DNA of 64,000 bases from Adineta ricciae (taxonomy: Eukaryota > Rotifera > Eurotatoria > Adinetida > Adinetidae): contig CAJNOJ010000109.1 of the NCBI GenBank assembly GCA_905250025.1, forward strand, positions 1 through 64,000, given 5' to 3'. The notes under the pieces were generated by a model. The model made no database searches, was not told the DNA's origin, and saw only the letters and a program-made list of their open reading frames with translations. The position numbers and the translations under genes were made by a program. Below are positions 43,138 to 53,807 of this stretch, one piece after another (position 1 is the first letter of the stretch; each line of letters begins with the position of its first letter).

Positions 43138-45199
43138 TTCTATCTAAGACAAAACAAGAAAAAAGTATTATTCACTAGATGTACGAATTTCTCTCGAAAT
43201 CTTCGTTCAGATCTTGTATAAATAAATATAAACGATTTGTCAACAGATTATTTTCTTCTATTATTGATAAAATATACCTATTTATGGAGTCTAAGCAATA
43301 TAAATAATTTCTTAGAACAGTCGCGATTTCTACTGTACTACTTTCCTTCTCACCTTTTAGTTTCGTCGAGTGTAACAGATAAACTCAATGATATCATATA
43401 GATTTACGAAGTATTTAGACAAGAAGATCTTTTAAGTAATTTTGTTGAATTTAACGAAATTGAAGGTGTCGAATGGAAAAATTCGTTTTCGATAACATTA
43501 GGTGGTATTCAACAGTTTGAAAGGAGATTCGTTTTGAAGGAGGATAAGGGAGATATGCAGAGAAAAAAAAGTAACGGTTATCTACTGATTGTTGGGTTTG
43601 CGAATAAAAAGTGTTTATGTAGAAGAGAAAATTTTATGAAATAAAAGTATTCATCAAATGATAACAGATAGATAAAAGAGAAACATTTCGTGTATTTATA
43701 ATTATCTTTCATGTTGTTTCTTGTTTTTCGGTTGAATAAGATGAAAGTAAAAGTAAAGTACGTGCATTCACATCTTTCTACTGAGTTTACTTTTATATAG
43801 AAGTTTTCAACTATAAACTATTTTACTTTATGATAAGCATTTTCTACGTAAATAGATATATATTCATTAGAATTCGGTATTTTCAAATTTGATGAGTAGC
43901 TGTTCGTTCGAGACTATAAGCCTTTTTTTGTTATAAAATAAGAATGAGATTCATATCATGTTTACATAGTGTCGTTACCCATCGAATGCGTTTGAGATTA
44001 TACAAAATTCATAGTTGTAGGCAAATGAAATTGTGCTTTTACAACTAGAAAACTTTGCATGGGAAAGTTTGTTTTAACTATAATTTAGCAATACTTAAGA
44101 GAAAAGTTTGCTAATTTCGATGAAAATCGCATAAAAGATGAGTCACTTTCAAAATTCATGACCTTGAGCAAATGCGTTAGGTAACCTTTATACTAATCAC
44201 CTGATTTATTCTCTTGACGAGGTACAAAATACCGTATGAAACTTAATAATACAGAAGATAAAATAAGTTGACAAACTATATCCAAATTAAGATTGTTTAG
44301 AAAATCTTCACAAACTTTTCAGTCAGCTTAACGAAAGTCAAACAATTCAATCGATTGAATTTTTAACCATTTTCAGGCATCCATACGCCAATCTCAAACC
44401 ACAATTTTACTGTATACTTCAAATTTGCAAACGCGTATTGATTTTTTGTTTTATATATTCATAGTTTATGTAATTCACTCAAACTCATATGCATAGAGAC
44501 TCATCTTTTCAATTTTCTCTTGTGCATTCATTGAATATTTCTATTCTTTTTGGTTTAGTTACTTATTCTACCTGAACAGTTTTGTATTTCACTATGATAT
44601 GTGTGTATTCATGTAATATTCTCATAATAATTTGGTTGTTTTAATAAATAATACGAGATGAATCGTCAAAACTAAACTTAATATTCATATTAAGTTACGA
44701 ACAATTTCACGAATGTCGATCAATTGCCAGTAAACGAGAGACACAGATTAATCTATATCACAGATATACAGATCATTTTATTTTCATTGAAATTCCATAT
44801 CCAAAAATAATATTCATTCTACTGATTCGACTGATTTTACTTCACAACAAAGTATACAAATATTTTCAGTGGGATATCTACAAAATTGTAATCATGCTTC
44901 AATAATTTACGTGAGAATATATGATTAGTTTGGGGCTTCTCTTTTTTAATCCCTAGGCACGTTTTCATTGATGTGTCCAAATAGCGTGCACTCATCTCAC
45001 TGGCTACTTACATATAAGCCTATTCATGCACAACGGGAAAACAGAAACATCTTTCTTGTTTACAATCTTCATATCTCTCTCGGCCTCGGGGGTGTGCGTA
45101 TGTATAAAACAACGAGAAAATCAACATATTCTCACAAATATCAATTGATCGTCAAACTTAACACAAGTTATTTGCTTGATCGAATAGCAGCTCACAAAA
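43138..45199. other. Intergenic region of about 2 kb; nothing coding recognised
   Basis: AT-rich sequence with stops in all frames and no recognisable repeats. The right end holds the promoter of the Cys-rich gene, listed separately. Confidence 0.45.
45103..45109 (+). promoter_or_regulatory. TATA box of the Cys-rich secreted protein gene
   Basis: TATAAAA in GTATGTATAAAACAACG lies 97 bases before the ATG at 45200, in a GC-richer stretch (CGGCCTCGGGGGTGTGCG). With a start site about 30 bases downstream this leaves a leader of roughly 65 bases. No splice acceptor precedes the start codon here, unlike many other genes in the window. Confidence 0.5.
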
Positions 45200-45679
45200 A
45201 TGGTTTATAGCAAAGGCGCTGTCTATCTCTTGGTTTTAACTGCGATTATTGCAATAAATATTACACCATCAGCCAGTTATGCTTGTGGTCCTGGCAGCTG
45301 CAATTGCAAAACCTGTGAAAGTAAAACATGTTATCGTGGTTCTACAGCTGCCGGCTGTACAGATAGTACCGGACTCGGTTGCTGTTCTTCTTGTTGTATC
45401 GCCGTTATTCCACGTCGTGATGGCATTTATTATGGTCCTTATTACCCAAATACGAAGTCAGGGATGTATTGTCCAGATAATCAACTTGCTAATCCAGTTG
45501 ATAGCTACATGCTCTCAGACAGCGGTTGTAACAAACCTTACTGCCCAACACCTGGCAGTTACTGCCTTTGGCCTGGTACAACACAAACAAAAATAAAACG
45601 CACCTTCACTGACAAATTGGCTTATTTCCGTCGTGCCCTTAATAACGCTTTTGATAGCGACGATGAAGACCGTAAATAA
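45200..45679 (+). CDS. Small secreted cysteine-rich protein, unknown family
   Basis: A 159-aa intronless frame: signal peptide (GAVYLLVLTAIIAINITPSASYA), then a dense Cys region (CGPGSCNCKTCESKTC, GLGCCSSCC) with 10 cysteines in about 40 residues. Next come a Tyr/Gly/Pro segment (YYGPYYPNTKSGMYC), four more Cys, a basic stretch and an acidic C-terminus (FDSDDEDRK). The 14 cysteines suggest a disulfide-rich extracellular fold. I do not recognise the family, and Cys spacing alone does not justify a function. A TATA box lies 97 bases upstream and codon use looks strongly biased, consistent with an inducible or tissue-specific gene, though that is inference. Confidence 0.75.
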   Translation: MVYSKGAVYLLVLTAIIAINITPSASYACGPGSCNCKTCESKTCYRGSTAAGCTDSTGLGCCSSCCIAVIPRRDGIYYGPYYPNTKSGMYCPDNQLANPVDSYMLSDSGCNKPYCPTPGSYCLWPGTTQTKIKRTFTDKLAYFRRALNNAFDSDDEDRK

Positions 45680-46506
45680 AGCAGGTAGAGTATCTTAGCC
45701 TACTGTTTTAATGTTCTGATATTTAAAAAATGTTCGAATATACTCTAATGTTCTTCATTCTTCGATGATTGTTTGATATTTTCATTGGATGTAATTTCTA
45801 ATGAGCAATATCATTCGTAATTTTCTTTTCAGGCTTTATCATACAAACATTCAATGGTCAAGACATCGACATTCGTACTAATACTCTTTTATAACTAACA
45901 AGTTTTATGCATCATGTTTTCATTCGGTATATTAATATACTTCAGCAACTTTTTCCGCATTTTCACTTCATTATTTATTCTCTACACTTTCCGCTTAATT
46001 TTTCATTTGAATAAAAGGATCATCCAACATACACATTTTGATTCTTTCTTGCAAACGAATGTAAATAATTGATGATAATCAAAAATAAGTGCAAAGAAGA
46101 AAAGCAAAACATGTGCAATCAGAAATAATAGATAAGTGAATCAAAGGAAGACTCGCAAATTATGCATCTTCCGTGTTCGAATACCCTTCAAACAAAAACA
46201 ACCTCAAGTTTTTATTCAGTATTCTCTGTTCACATTCCACACCAACTTCCTTGACTATTTGTGTTGAAATAGATCGTTTGTAAAACTATTCGCATCGAGA
46301 AATGAACGAATCTTCTCGTTTTTCTTTCATTTAATGTAAAGAATGAACAAAACTCATACATAAACACGAATGGATAATATTTTGAAAAGAAAAACAATAT
46401 CCTGAGAAAAGAGAAAAAAGAATTTATCATTTCATTGCCATATGTAAAATAAAATACAAATCAAAACTGTCACAATTACAATTACAACATTGCTACGAAA
46501 CTTAAT
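45680..46506. other. Intergenic region between convergent genes, nothing recognised
   Basis: 3' flanks of the Cys-rich gene (plus) and the receptor kinase gene (minus). AT-rich, with short frames only. Confidence 0.45.
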
Positions 46507-49500
46507 TTATGATGAACTAGAATTTGATCGTGTTGCATCGATCTGCCGTTTAAAATAATGTGCAATATCAGATATATTCGGTCGTTTTGTTCCCTCAATA
46601 TGCCAACATTCGCATAACAAATCATAAATTTCTTTAGGACAATCTGCTGGAACAGATAAATTGAATGATGTGTCATTTTTTGCATCTTTTTCTCGCATAA
46701 GAAGACGTTGGTGAAGTTCTTCATTTCTTAATGATACATACGGTAAATAAGAACATCGCGACCAGATTTCCCATAAAGTAACTGCAAATGAATATACATC
46801 TGATTTTGTTGTTGTTGTGTTCATCTAGAAATCAAACAAAAAACAAAACAATAAAGTTTTCATTAATGAGATATAATTTACTGTCAATGCTTCTGGTGCC
46901 ATCCATCTCAATGGTATTAACTGTCCATTCGTTCCCATCCAATATTCATGTTGATATTGCGGTAAAGCCATTGCACAATCTGTTAGTTTAATTGTATAAT
47001 CAGCATAGAACAGACAATTTCGTGTTGCAACATCTCCATGAATGAGATTTAACTGTGATAAATACTGAAGTGCATTTGCTAATTGATACGCAAAAAACAT
47101 ATTCATCCTAAAATCAACAGAATGGAAGATTAATCGTTATGAAATCTTCTTGACGACTCATACTTTTGAAAGGTCGTATCATTTGTTTGATGATTTGATA
47201 GTGTATGAAAATAATCTTGTAAACTTCCGAAATGTGAATGTTCTTGAACAAGATAAAGAGATTTGAGTTGTGCTCCATATAAACACGCCAGATTTGGATG
47301 ATTTAACCGTGATAAAATGTCCATTTCGTTGAGAAAAGTTTGTCTAAATATGAAATACGCAAATCTTCTCTGTTGAATTTTCAAATCAAATGTCTACCGT
47401 GATGAATGAATTGAATTTGATTTGACTATTTTAATCAACACACATTTTGGTTCGTTATTGATAAAATAATTTCCGAAGTAAATTTCCCCATTGCCAGTTT
47501 CCGATACTTTTCGAATGGCGATCAATTTCGATTCATCGATTACGATCGGAGGTGAATGAGAACTTTTCGATGAAAGAATTTCTCGTGGAATAATACAATT
47601 AAATAAGCTCAAATGTTGATTACAGTACACTTTTTCAATTTGTTCAATATCAGATGATGCATAATGAAATGTCTAAACGAAAAAAAGAAAATTCATCAAT
47701 CGTAAAACAAAAATTATTTATCTGAAATTTCTTACATTATTATTTGACCATTGTTTATAAGTATTTGAAGAATAATTTCCATCAATTACAGCATATTGTT
47801 CGCCTTGAAATACCGATGATGATGGTGTAGTTTGTAGTAACGATGTTGTTGATGTTATGGGATAAATATACGAACCCATAGATTGTTGTTCACTGGTCAT
47901 GTCATCGTATTTACCAGATAAAAACATTTGAGTGATCTTTTGAGCTACAGGTAATGTACTTCCATCGTGTTCACTCGACGTTGATGTACATGATCCACTT
48001 GTTGTAGTTGTCATTTGAGAGGATTTGTAATAGAGATTACTATCTTGTCGTAGACGATGATGAGAACGTCGTCGGAGACGATATTGACGAATTCGATGAA
48101 AAGTAAGTAGAAGAAGAAGAAAAAGGCCGAAGAAAAGAATGGAGATAATAACGATTGTTAACCATTCGAATTTAAAAATCAGCAATGTTGATGTTGCATA
48201 AGTTGAACTGTGAAGAATTACTAAACACGAACGAAACTATTTTTTAATTGAATAGATTAGTCTTTTGCTTACTTGTCGAACAATTTGTCGCGTTTTGGAT
48301 TATGAATGATACTGGTTCGTTGTCGAAAGTAATTTCTGTAAGAAAAAGTAATTGAGTGTGACTGAACTCAAATTTCATATGTAATTTTTTTCCAATAAAC
48401 TCATTTCCATATTGATTCAATTGAATTTTATCAAAAAATACTGTGGACAAAGAAGATTCCATCGATGATACGCGATGTTTCACCACATGATTATCATCAA
48501 ACTTCATTTCAACAGATTCGTATTTTTGATTCATTGTATAGATTTGTATTGTCTTAAAATGTCGTGTCATATCAAAATCGAATTCAATTATAACAGGCGA
48601 TCTATTCCAACTAATCCAATGATTTTCATCACCACCGATAATTCCATCAGTCAATTTTCCAATTCCACCTAATTGAATACAATTAAATCCAACGAAAAAT
48701 CTATCGAATAAAACATTTTACCATCGTATGTGTGATCTTTATCAACACTTGGTGAAGTTGTATAAGAAGTCACACCACCTAAATATGATCATTGGAAATG
48801 AAAAGATTGATGTCAATGATTTTTACCATAGTAAGGACATCCGTAGAGTTCAACTCGCATACAAACGGTTCGCCAACGTTTACTGTAAGGAATGATTCGA
48901 ACACGTTTTGCGAGAAATGCTGAAGAAAGTGAACGTTTCTCTGCAACATATGTATTTGTGTTTCCTTTGAGAATCTTGAAGAAGAAAAATCAGGTTTTAT
49001 AGGAGGAAAATGATGATTTACTGTGTCATTTGTAATTTGATTTCGATAAGTAAGCCAATCCGATGATTGATTATCTCGTTGATATTGAATTCGATAAAAT
49101 TCTGCAAATTCTCTACCTTGTCCATTGCCAAATCGACCTTGTGTTTCAATTGAATTTATAAAAAATAATTGCGATAATTCAATTTCAAGATATTCGTATG
49201 AATTGATTCCAATGGGTTTGTCGGGACACCATGCTCCACCTTCAATTTCACTTCGAATCCTATTTGAAAAGAATTTTACTAAGGTTTCATTCATTTGCCT
49301 TCGTTTTCTTACCTTGCCATTTGTGCACCAACACTACTCACATCATGTGTTGAACTTGAGCTCAAATCATTATCAGTAATTGTACCTGATTCCATCCCCA
49401 ATGGCGCATCACAATGTTCTGAAAAAATGAGAGACATGCAAACATGTATAATTAACCTTTTTGCACGTATTTACCATATTCAGGCAAGAGCAAATTCGAT

Positions 49501-49550
49501 GAAACATTAATAATAAGAATTGCAAGTAATAGAAAACATCTGGGATTCAT
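46507..49550 (-). CDS. DDR2: Discoidin-domain receptor tyrosine kinase (DDR-like) with altered HRD and DFG motifs
   Basis: Multi-exon type I receptor. A signal peptide (MNPRCFLLLAILIINVSS) precedes a discoidin (F5/8C) domain (CDAPLGMESGTI, GAWCPDKPI, RVRIIPYSKRWRTVCMRVELYGC), a second discoidin-like domain as in DDRs (LTDGIIGGDENHWISW), one membrane segment (WLTIVIISILFFGLFLLLLLTF), a long juxtamembrane region and a tyrosine kinase domain. Kinase motifs: ETGNGEIYFG loop, Lys in CVLIKIV, Glu in FLNEMDIL, LIHGDVATRNC (HRD is HGD), KLTDCAMAL (DFG is DCA), PLRWMAPEAL, SDVYSFAVTLWEIWSR. The catalytic Asp and the DFG Asp remain, but the changes suggest weak or altered activity. DDRs bind collagen. 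The ATG directly follows an acceptor (ttccatttcag). Vertebrate DDR1 versus DDR2 cannot be told apart here. Confidence 0.87.
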
Positions 49551-50169
49551 CTGAAATGGAATTGAACACATCTGATAGATCTAAAATCAGAAAGAAACAT
49601 TTCGAAATCATCAATCTAGTGTGATAATATACACATATCAATGACTAATTAAAGGATAAACAAACAGTTCGATTTATTTCATTGGACTCACCTTCAAATC
49701 AATTAATTATCAATTTTTTTTTCTTCAAAAACAAAAAAAGAAAACCAATGTCAGTTCATTTTTATTTGATTTTCAATGTCTAGACATTCTATTTGTATTG
49801 TTTTTTTCGTTCATCTTTCTAACTCTATTTCGAATGACATCTTCTACATAAATATATGTACATCACTGCACACATCAACATAGATTTTTTTGACAAGATT
49901 GTATGTATGTATATATATATATGATCGTTAATAGCTATCTGTTCGCACTTCACTATAATCACTCGTGTAATCACGGATTGACACAACGTGAATTCGACTA
50001 TGACGATCGTATTACGCAAAAATAAAATGAATATAAAGGCGTACTTAACTGACCACTATTGTCCGATGTATATCTATGCTCAGTGATTGTATAAACAAAT
50101 CATATGGAAGAAGTTGTCTGAGATATGTTCAATAGGAAATATTCCTGATTGACTGACGGACGAGTGAAT
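49551..50169. other. Upstream region of the receptor kinase gene
   Basis: AT-rich, with a TA/TG-rich tract near 49905-49922. No gene recognised. Confidence 0.4.
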
Positions 50170-50378
50170 GAATGGACAGTTAATACCATTGAGATGGATG
50201 GCACCAGAAGCATTGACAGTAAATTATATCTCATTAATGAAAACTTTATTGTTTTGTTTTTTGTTTGATTTCTAGATGAACACAACAACAACAAAATCAG
50301 ATGTATATTCATTTGCAGTTACTTTATGGGAAATCTGGTCGCGATGTTCTTATTTACCGTATGTATCATTAAGAAATG
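50170..50378 (+). pseudogene. Inverted fragment of the receptor kinase gene (copy of 46722-46930)
   Basis: About 209 bases identical or nearly identical to the reverse complement of 46722-46930. They cover the 3' part of the RWMAPEAL exon, the complete short intron (ending gatttctag) and the start of the next exon (MNTTTTKSDVYSFAVTLWEIW...SLRN). The fragment begins abruptly at 50170 and ends at a single N at 50379. Coding phase is kept, but it cannot be functional alone. It is either a true inverted duplication broken by an assembly join, or an assembly artefact. Confidence 0.85.
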
Positions 50379-50379
50379 N
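50379..50379. other. Single ambiguous base (N): probable contig join
   Basis: An N separates the receptor-kinase fragment from the transferrin-receptor-like fragment. Two unrelated gene fragments meet exactly at this base, which points to an assembly join rather than a biological junction. Confidence 0.8.
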
Positions 50380-51418
50380 CTCCACAACCGATCCTCTGTT
50401 TCTTCTTTATCCTCGCAGCTTTTCTCCTCGGATCGGCAAGTACTGTTGTCATCATGCTCTATCGAATGTCTCAGGAAGCTGAACGTACTCGACTAACGAC
50501 CCCAGACATCAACCAACAACGTTTCAATGTTGACCTGTCCATCCAAATAAAGCTGTCCGAATCTCTCACGACGAGTAACTTTGTAAATATGAGTTCCGTC
50601 GATAGTGAAGATAATGCTGCAAACAAGCTGTTGGAGACGTGGCGATCGCTGTCACCATCGTTGGATCGTGTGAATAAGTTTTCTTACGACGTCATGCTCT
50701 CCAAATATGTAGAATCGTCTGCGTGGAATGGAATCCAACTACTCGATGGCCAAAACAATACAGAACTTCTGAAAATTGATCGCCTGTCAACGAATGAACT
50801 CATCTCATTTTCGTCGTTAATGAAATCGGGAACAGTTGATGGGAAATTCGTGTACTATGTGAACTACGGACGACAAGAAGATTTTGCATACATCTTCAAG
50901 CATCGAATAGGTATTCGAGAACCAGAAAAATCCGTTGTTTTTATGCGTCGACGACCGTCGGTCATTTCTCAGACTGAACAGATTTATCAAGCCATCTATT
51001 ATGGTTTTGGTGGCTTAGTTCTCTTCGATGACAATGTTGATCAGCAGATAGTAACCAACAATCGACACACGTTTTTCGAAGAATGGAGACGATATTTAGC
51101 TATGCAGGGTAACCTACACGAAAGGTTCGAGACGAATTTTATGCTTTTCATATATAGACCGTGATGACTATCTGAATGGAAGACTGAAGAATACCAATCA
51201 TTCGATATGTGTGTTGACTCTTTCGTACGATGACGTTCAACGTATCTTCGGATCTCTTCAGCCCGATTCCAATCAGTGGTCAACTCCTCCACTCGAATGG
51301 CACAATCAATCCACACTGATGAAGATCGGCGGACCGCTCACAACTATCAAACTCAGACTCGTTGTCAACGTGGAACAAGTCAAAGTCGAGCTCCCAGTCG
51401 TCATGAGTTCGATTCGTG
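50380..51418 (+). pseudogene. Transferrin-receptor/NAALADase-like fragment, copy C (matches 1941-2986)
   Basis: About 1039 bases aligned to 1941-2986 of copy B, starting within the membrane segment (PQPILCFFF) and ending in the peptidase-like domain (VVMSSIR). Long blocks are almost identical (50380-50880 and 51190-51418). Two blocks are clearly diverged: near 50885-50940 (AYIFKHRIGIREPEKSVVF instead of AHLFRSGIWASQRAQSIIF) and 51040-51190, which includes an intron of different sequence at the same position. The reading frame is intact across the fragment. Both ends coincide with single N bases, so this is part of a gene cut by assembly joins rather than a proven pseudogene. Confidence 0.85.
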
Positions 51419-51419
51419 N
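51419..51419. other. Single ambiguous base (N): probable contig join
   Basis: An N ends the transferrin-receptor-like fragment; the following sequence is unrelated. Together with the N at 50379 it brackets copy C exactly. Confidence 0.8.
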
Positions 51420-52339
51420 ATAAGAGGCGGAATTCTGCTTTGTTATGAAGAATGTCTTCGAGATAGATGAAGTCGAGTGATTTTTTAATCATGTTTGAAG
51501 TATTACAATAGACAAGAGAGAGAGAGAGAAAAGGAAAATGAGGAAAGAAGACGACCATTATTTCCTATACTTTATCAACAAAGAATATAAAGGATGGACT
51601 GACAAATGAGTGCATGGGCGTTCTATATAAAGGAGAATATATGTGTGGAGAACTTGTTTGACCGGAAACATGTACACACGCAAACGGGAATGACTGAGTA
51701 TATATTTGCTCAATGTGTCGATGAACAAAGTTATGGAAGAGTTAGACAACAAAATTATACTTATGAGACTCGTTTCTATTGCTATTAGTTATGTGAACGA
51801 TTCCTACATCGATATATGATGTAAAATATAAAAAATATAATTTGATGATGAATGACATCGTAGAGTAGAATATGTTTGTTCCATTGAGATCGACTTAATT
51901 ATCTCATTCATCTTGATTGACTTCTCATTATGAACTCATTTTATGGAAATGAACAAAACAAAAGAGATGATCACAAAGAAAATTTGAAATAATGTCAACG
52001 ATAAATCATTTTAAAAGATTGTTTTTTATGCGATAACTCTTAAATACGTGTTTACAGCAGATGTATTTGCGGTTAATGACAAAAGAACAAGAATTCTAAT
52101 TATTATCGATAATGATTGTTTATTAAAACAGTCGTTCTGGTATTTCGCTCCAACATGTACAGAAATTAACTTGGGTAATGAGAGTCAATCGATTAAAAAT
52201 AGCCTTTTTTTTTGCGAAAATCCAATATTTTCCTGCACACCTATTGATCAATCGTTTGGATATATGGTTTTATATTGATTTTAGTTTTAATTCAATATAT
52301 TTTTTATAAGTAAAGTTTACTTTGGTTTTTTTTGCAAGA
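51420..52339. other. Region after the second N, nothing firmly recognised
   Basis: AT-rich, with a GA microsatellite near 51516-51530. A frame at 52048-52278 ends with a Cys-containing segment (FFCENPIFSCTPIDQSFGYM) that may belong to the decayed ABCC-like fragment downstream, but the link is weak. Confidence 0.35.
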
Positions 52340-52768
52340 ATTTCTATTCACTTCTCAAACACTTCAGACGGTTTGGATTCAAAATCGAAAGAGAATACAT
52401 CGATGCGTCAGTTTTATATTCCATTCAAATTGTATTAACAGTTCTCCTGGCATGTGAACCAATTCTACTGTATGCAACAGAAACAACAGCATTTGGAAAA
52501 AGCAAAGTAAAAATGAAGTTTTACTTTAAAAAAGCGAGGTAAACATTCAATGTATTTCAGCTTCCGGGTTACACAATCTTTCGTTGTGTACTTCGAACTG
52601 CAGTTTGGCTATTTTCATTGATCATTCTTCGAATTGAACGGACAAAAACAATGCCAACAAGTCAAACACGTGGCCATGGTTTGACACTCTTGACATTTTG
52701 GTGCATTGCAGTTTTAATCGAATTATGCACTTTGATATCTTATCGTTCGTCATGCAAAAGTGGCTGAA
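52340..52768 (+). pseudogene. ABCC (MRP)-type transporter, N-terminal TMD0 fragment
   Basis: Two pieces joined by a short intron (donor after FGKSK near 52508, acceptor tgtatttcag at 52560): YIDASVLYSIQIVLTVLLACEPILLY, then LPGYTIFRCVLRTAVWLFSLIILRIERTKT, RGHGLTLLTFWCIAVLIELCTL and YRSSCKSG, then a stop. The pattern of a membrane helix, then LxxERxK, then a Gly-containing loop and TFW helix matches the third to fifth helices of the TMD0 of ABCC proteins. No ABC core or nucleotide-binding domain follows within the window, so this is a truncated remnant. The family call rests on the short ERTK...LLTFW pattern. Confidence 0.45.
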
Positions 52769-53807
52769 CCAAAATTGATGACATAAATATCAAAACAATT
52801 ACAGAAAATTCCCTTGGTCACTCGATCACTGTCGTGCTACAACAGCACACAACAATTCTATTTAACCGAGACATTTTATACAAAATACGTTCTGATCAAG
52901 TGCCAGCAATAGACAGAGAAATCGAAAATGCTGCGTGTACCACTGAAACGCATGATTGGATAAACATACTGGTGAACGTGAGTTGGAATTATCTCGCGGT
53001 GAAAAATATAGAGAAACTATTCTGGAAAATCTATTCTATATATCGTAAATACATTTCTTTTATTTAACAGTGTGCCGCTATTGTAAGAACACTTCTAAAA
53101 GTACTTGCCATTGTTTTATTGCATGAGTTCACACACGCGCCTTCTTTTATTCTATATCTTTATGCTATTCGATCTTCCGGAAGAAGAATTATTTTATGAG
53201 AACAGATATAATTTAAACATCACCTTACGTATTATTGTTTTAGATATCTGATCCAGTTCCACATTTATGAAAAGTTTGTAGTAAACAAGGACTAAGAGTG
53301 AAACACACATTGACGAATTACAAGTAAATGAACAAAGACGATCTGTCTTTTCATATACACATGCATTTAGTTAATTCGTTTTGAAATTAATCGGTGTATA
53401 TCTTATCGAAGAGACAGAACTTTTTCTCCTCTCGTGAAAGCATTCTATTGATGCAGTTTTATTCCCTACAGACAATGTGCTACACATGGCTTTTACACAC
53501 AAAGCCATAGAAAGATGTTGCTCTTGGTACTCTCGTTCAATTCTCATTCCATTCGATTTGTATATCTGGAAGTGATGATGTAGATCGTTTCGGTCACTTA
53601 TACATCGATATATAGCTTTGTATATTGAAATAAATGTGAAAAAGGTTCTTTTTTTTTCATTATTCAAAATAATTATATACAAAAATAAGATTATGTGTTT
53701 CTCAGTTGAGTGCAATCCAAGAAGAATCACCGAGAAAAAGTTTAGACGAAAAGAAGCAAACAACAGGAAGAAGTTAGACTAGAACGAAAAGATTGACAGG
53801 ACTTCGT
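52769..53807. other. Intergenic region, nothing recognised
   Basis: Frames at 52834-53067 (plus) and 53371-53763 (minus) have no recognisable content. AT-rich 3' flank of the Scm-like gene. Confidence 0.4.

Noticed and set aside
45279-45596. Second reading frame of 105 aa inside the Cys-rich gene
   Set aside because: It overlaps the signal-peptide-bearing frame in another phase, with low-complexity hydrophobic content. The Cys frame has the start, the signal peptide and the promoter distance.
53371-53763. Minus-strand frame of 130 aa
   Set aside because: No recognisable domain, no splice or start context, and unusual composition; probably chance.
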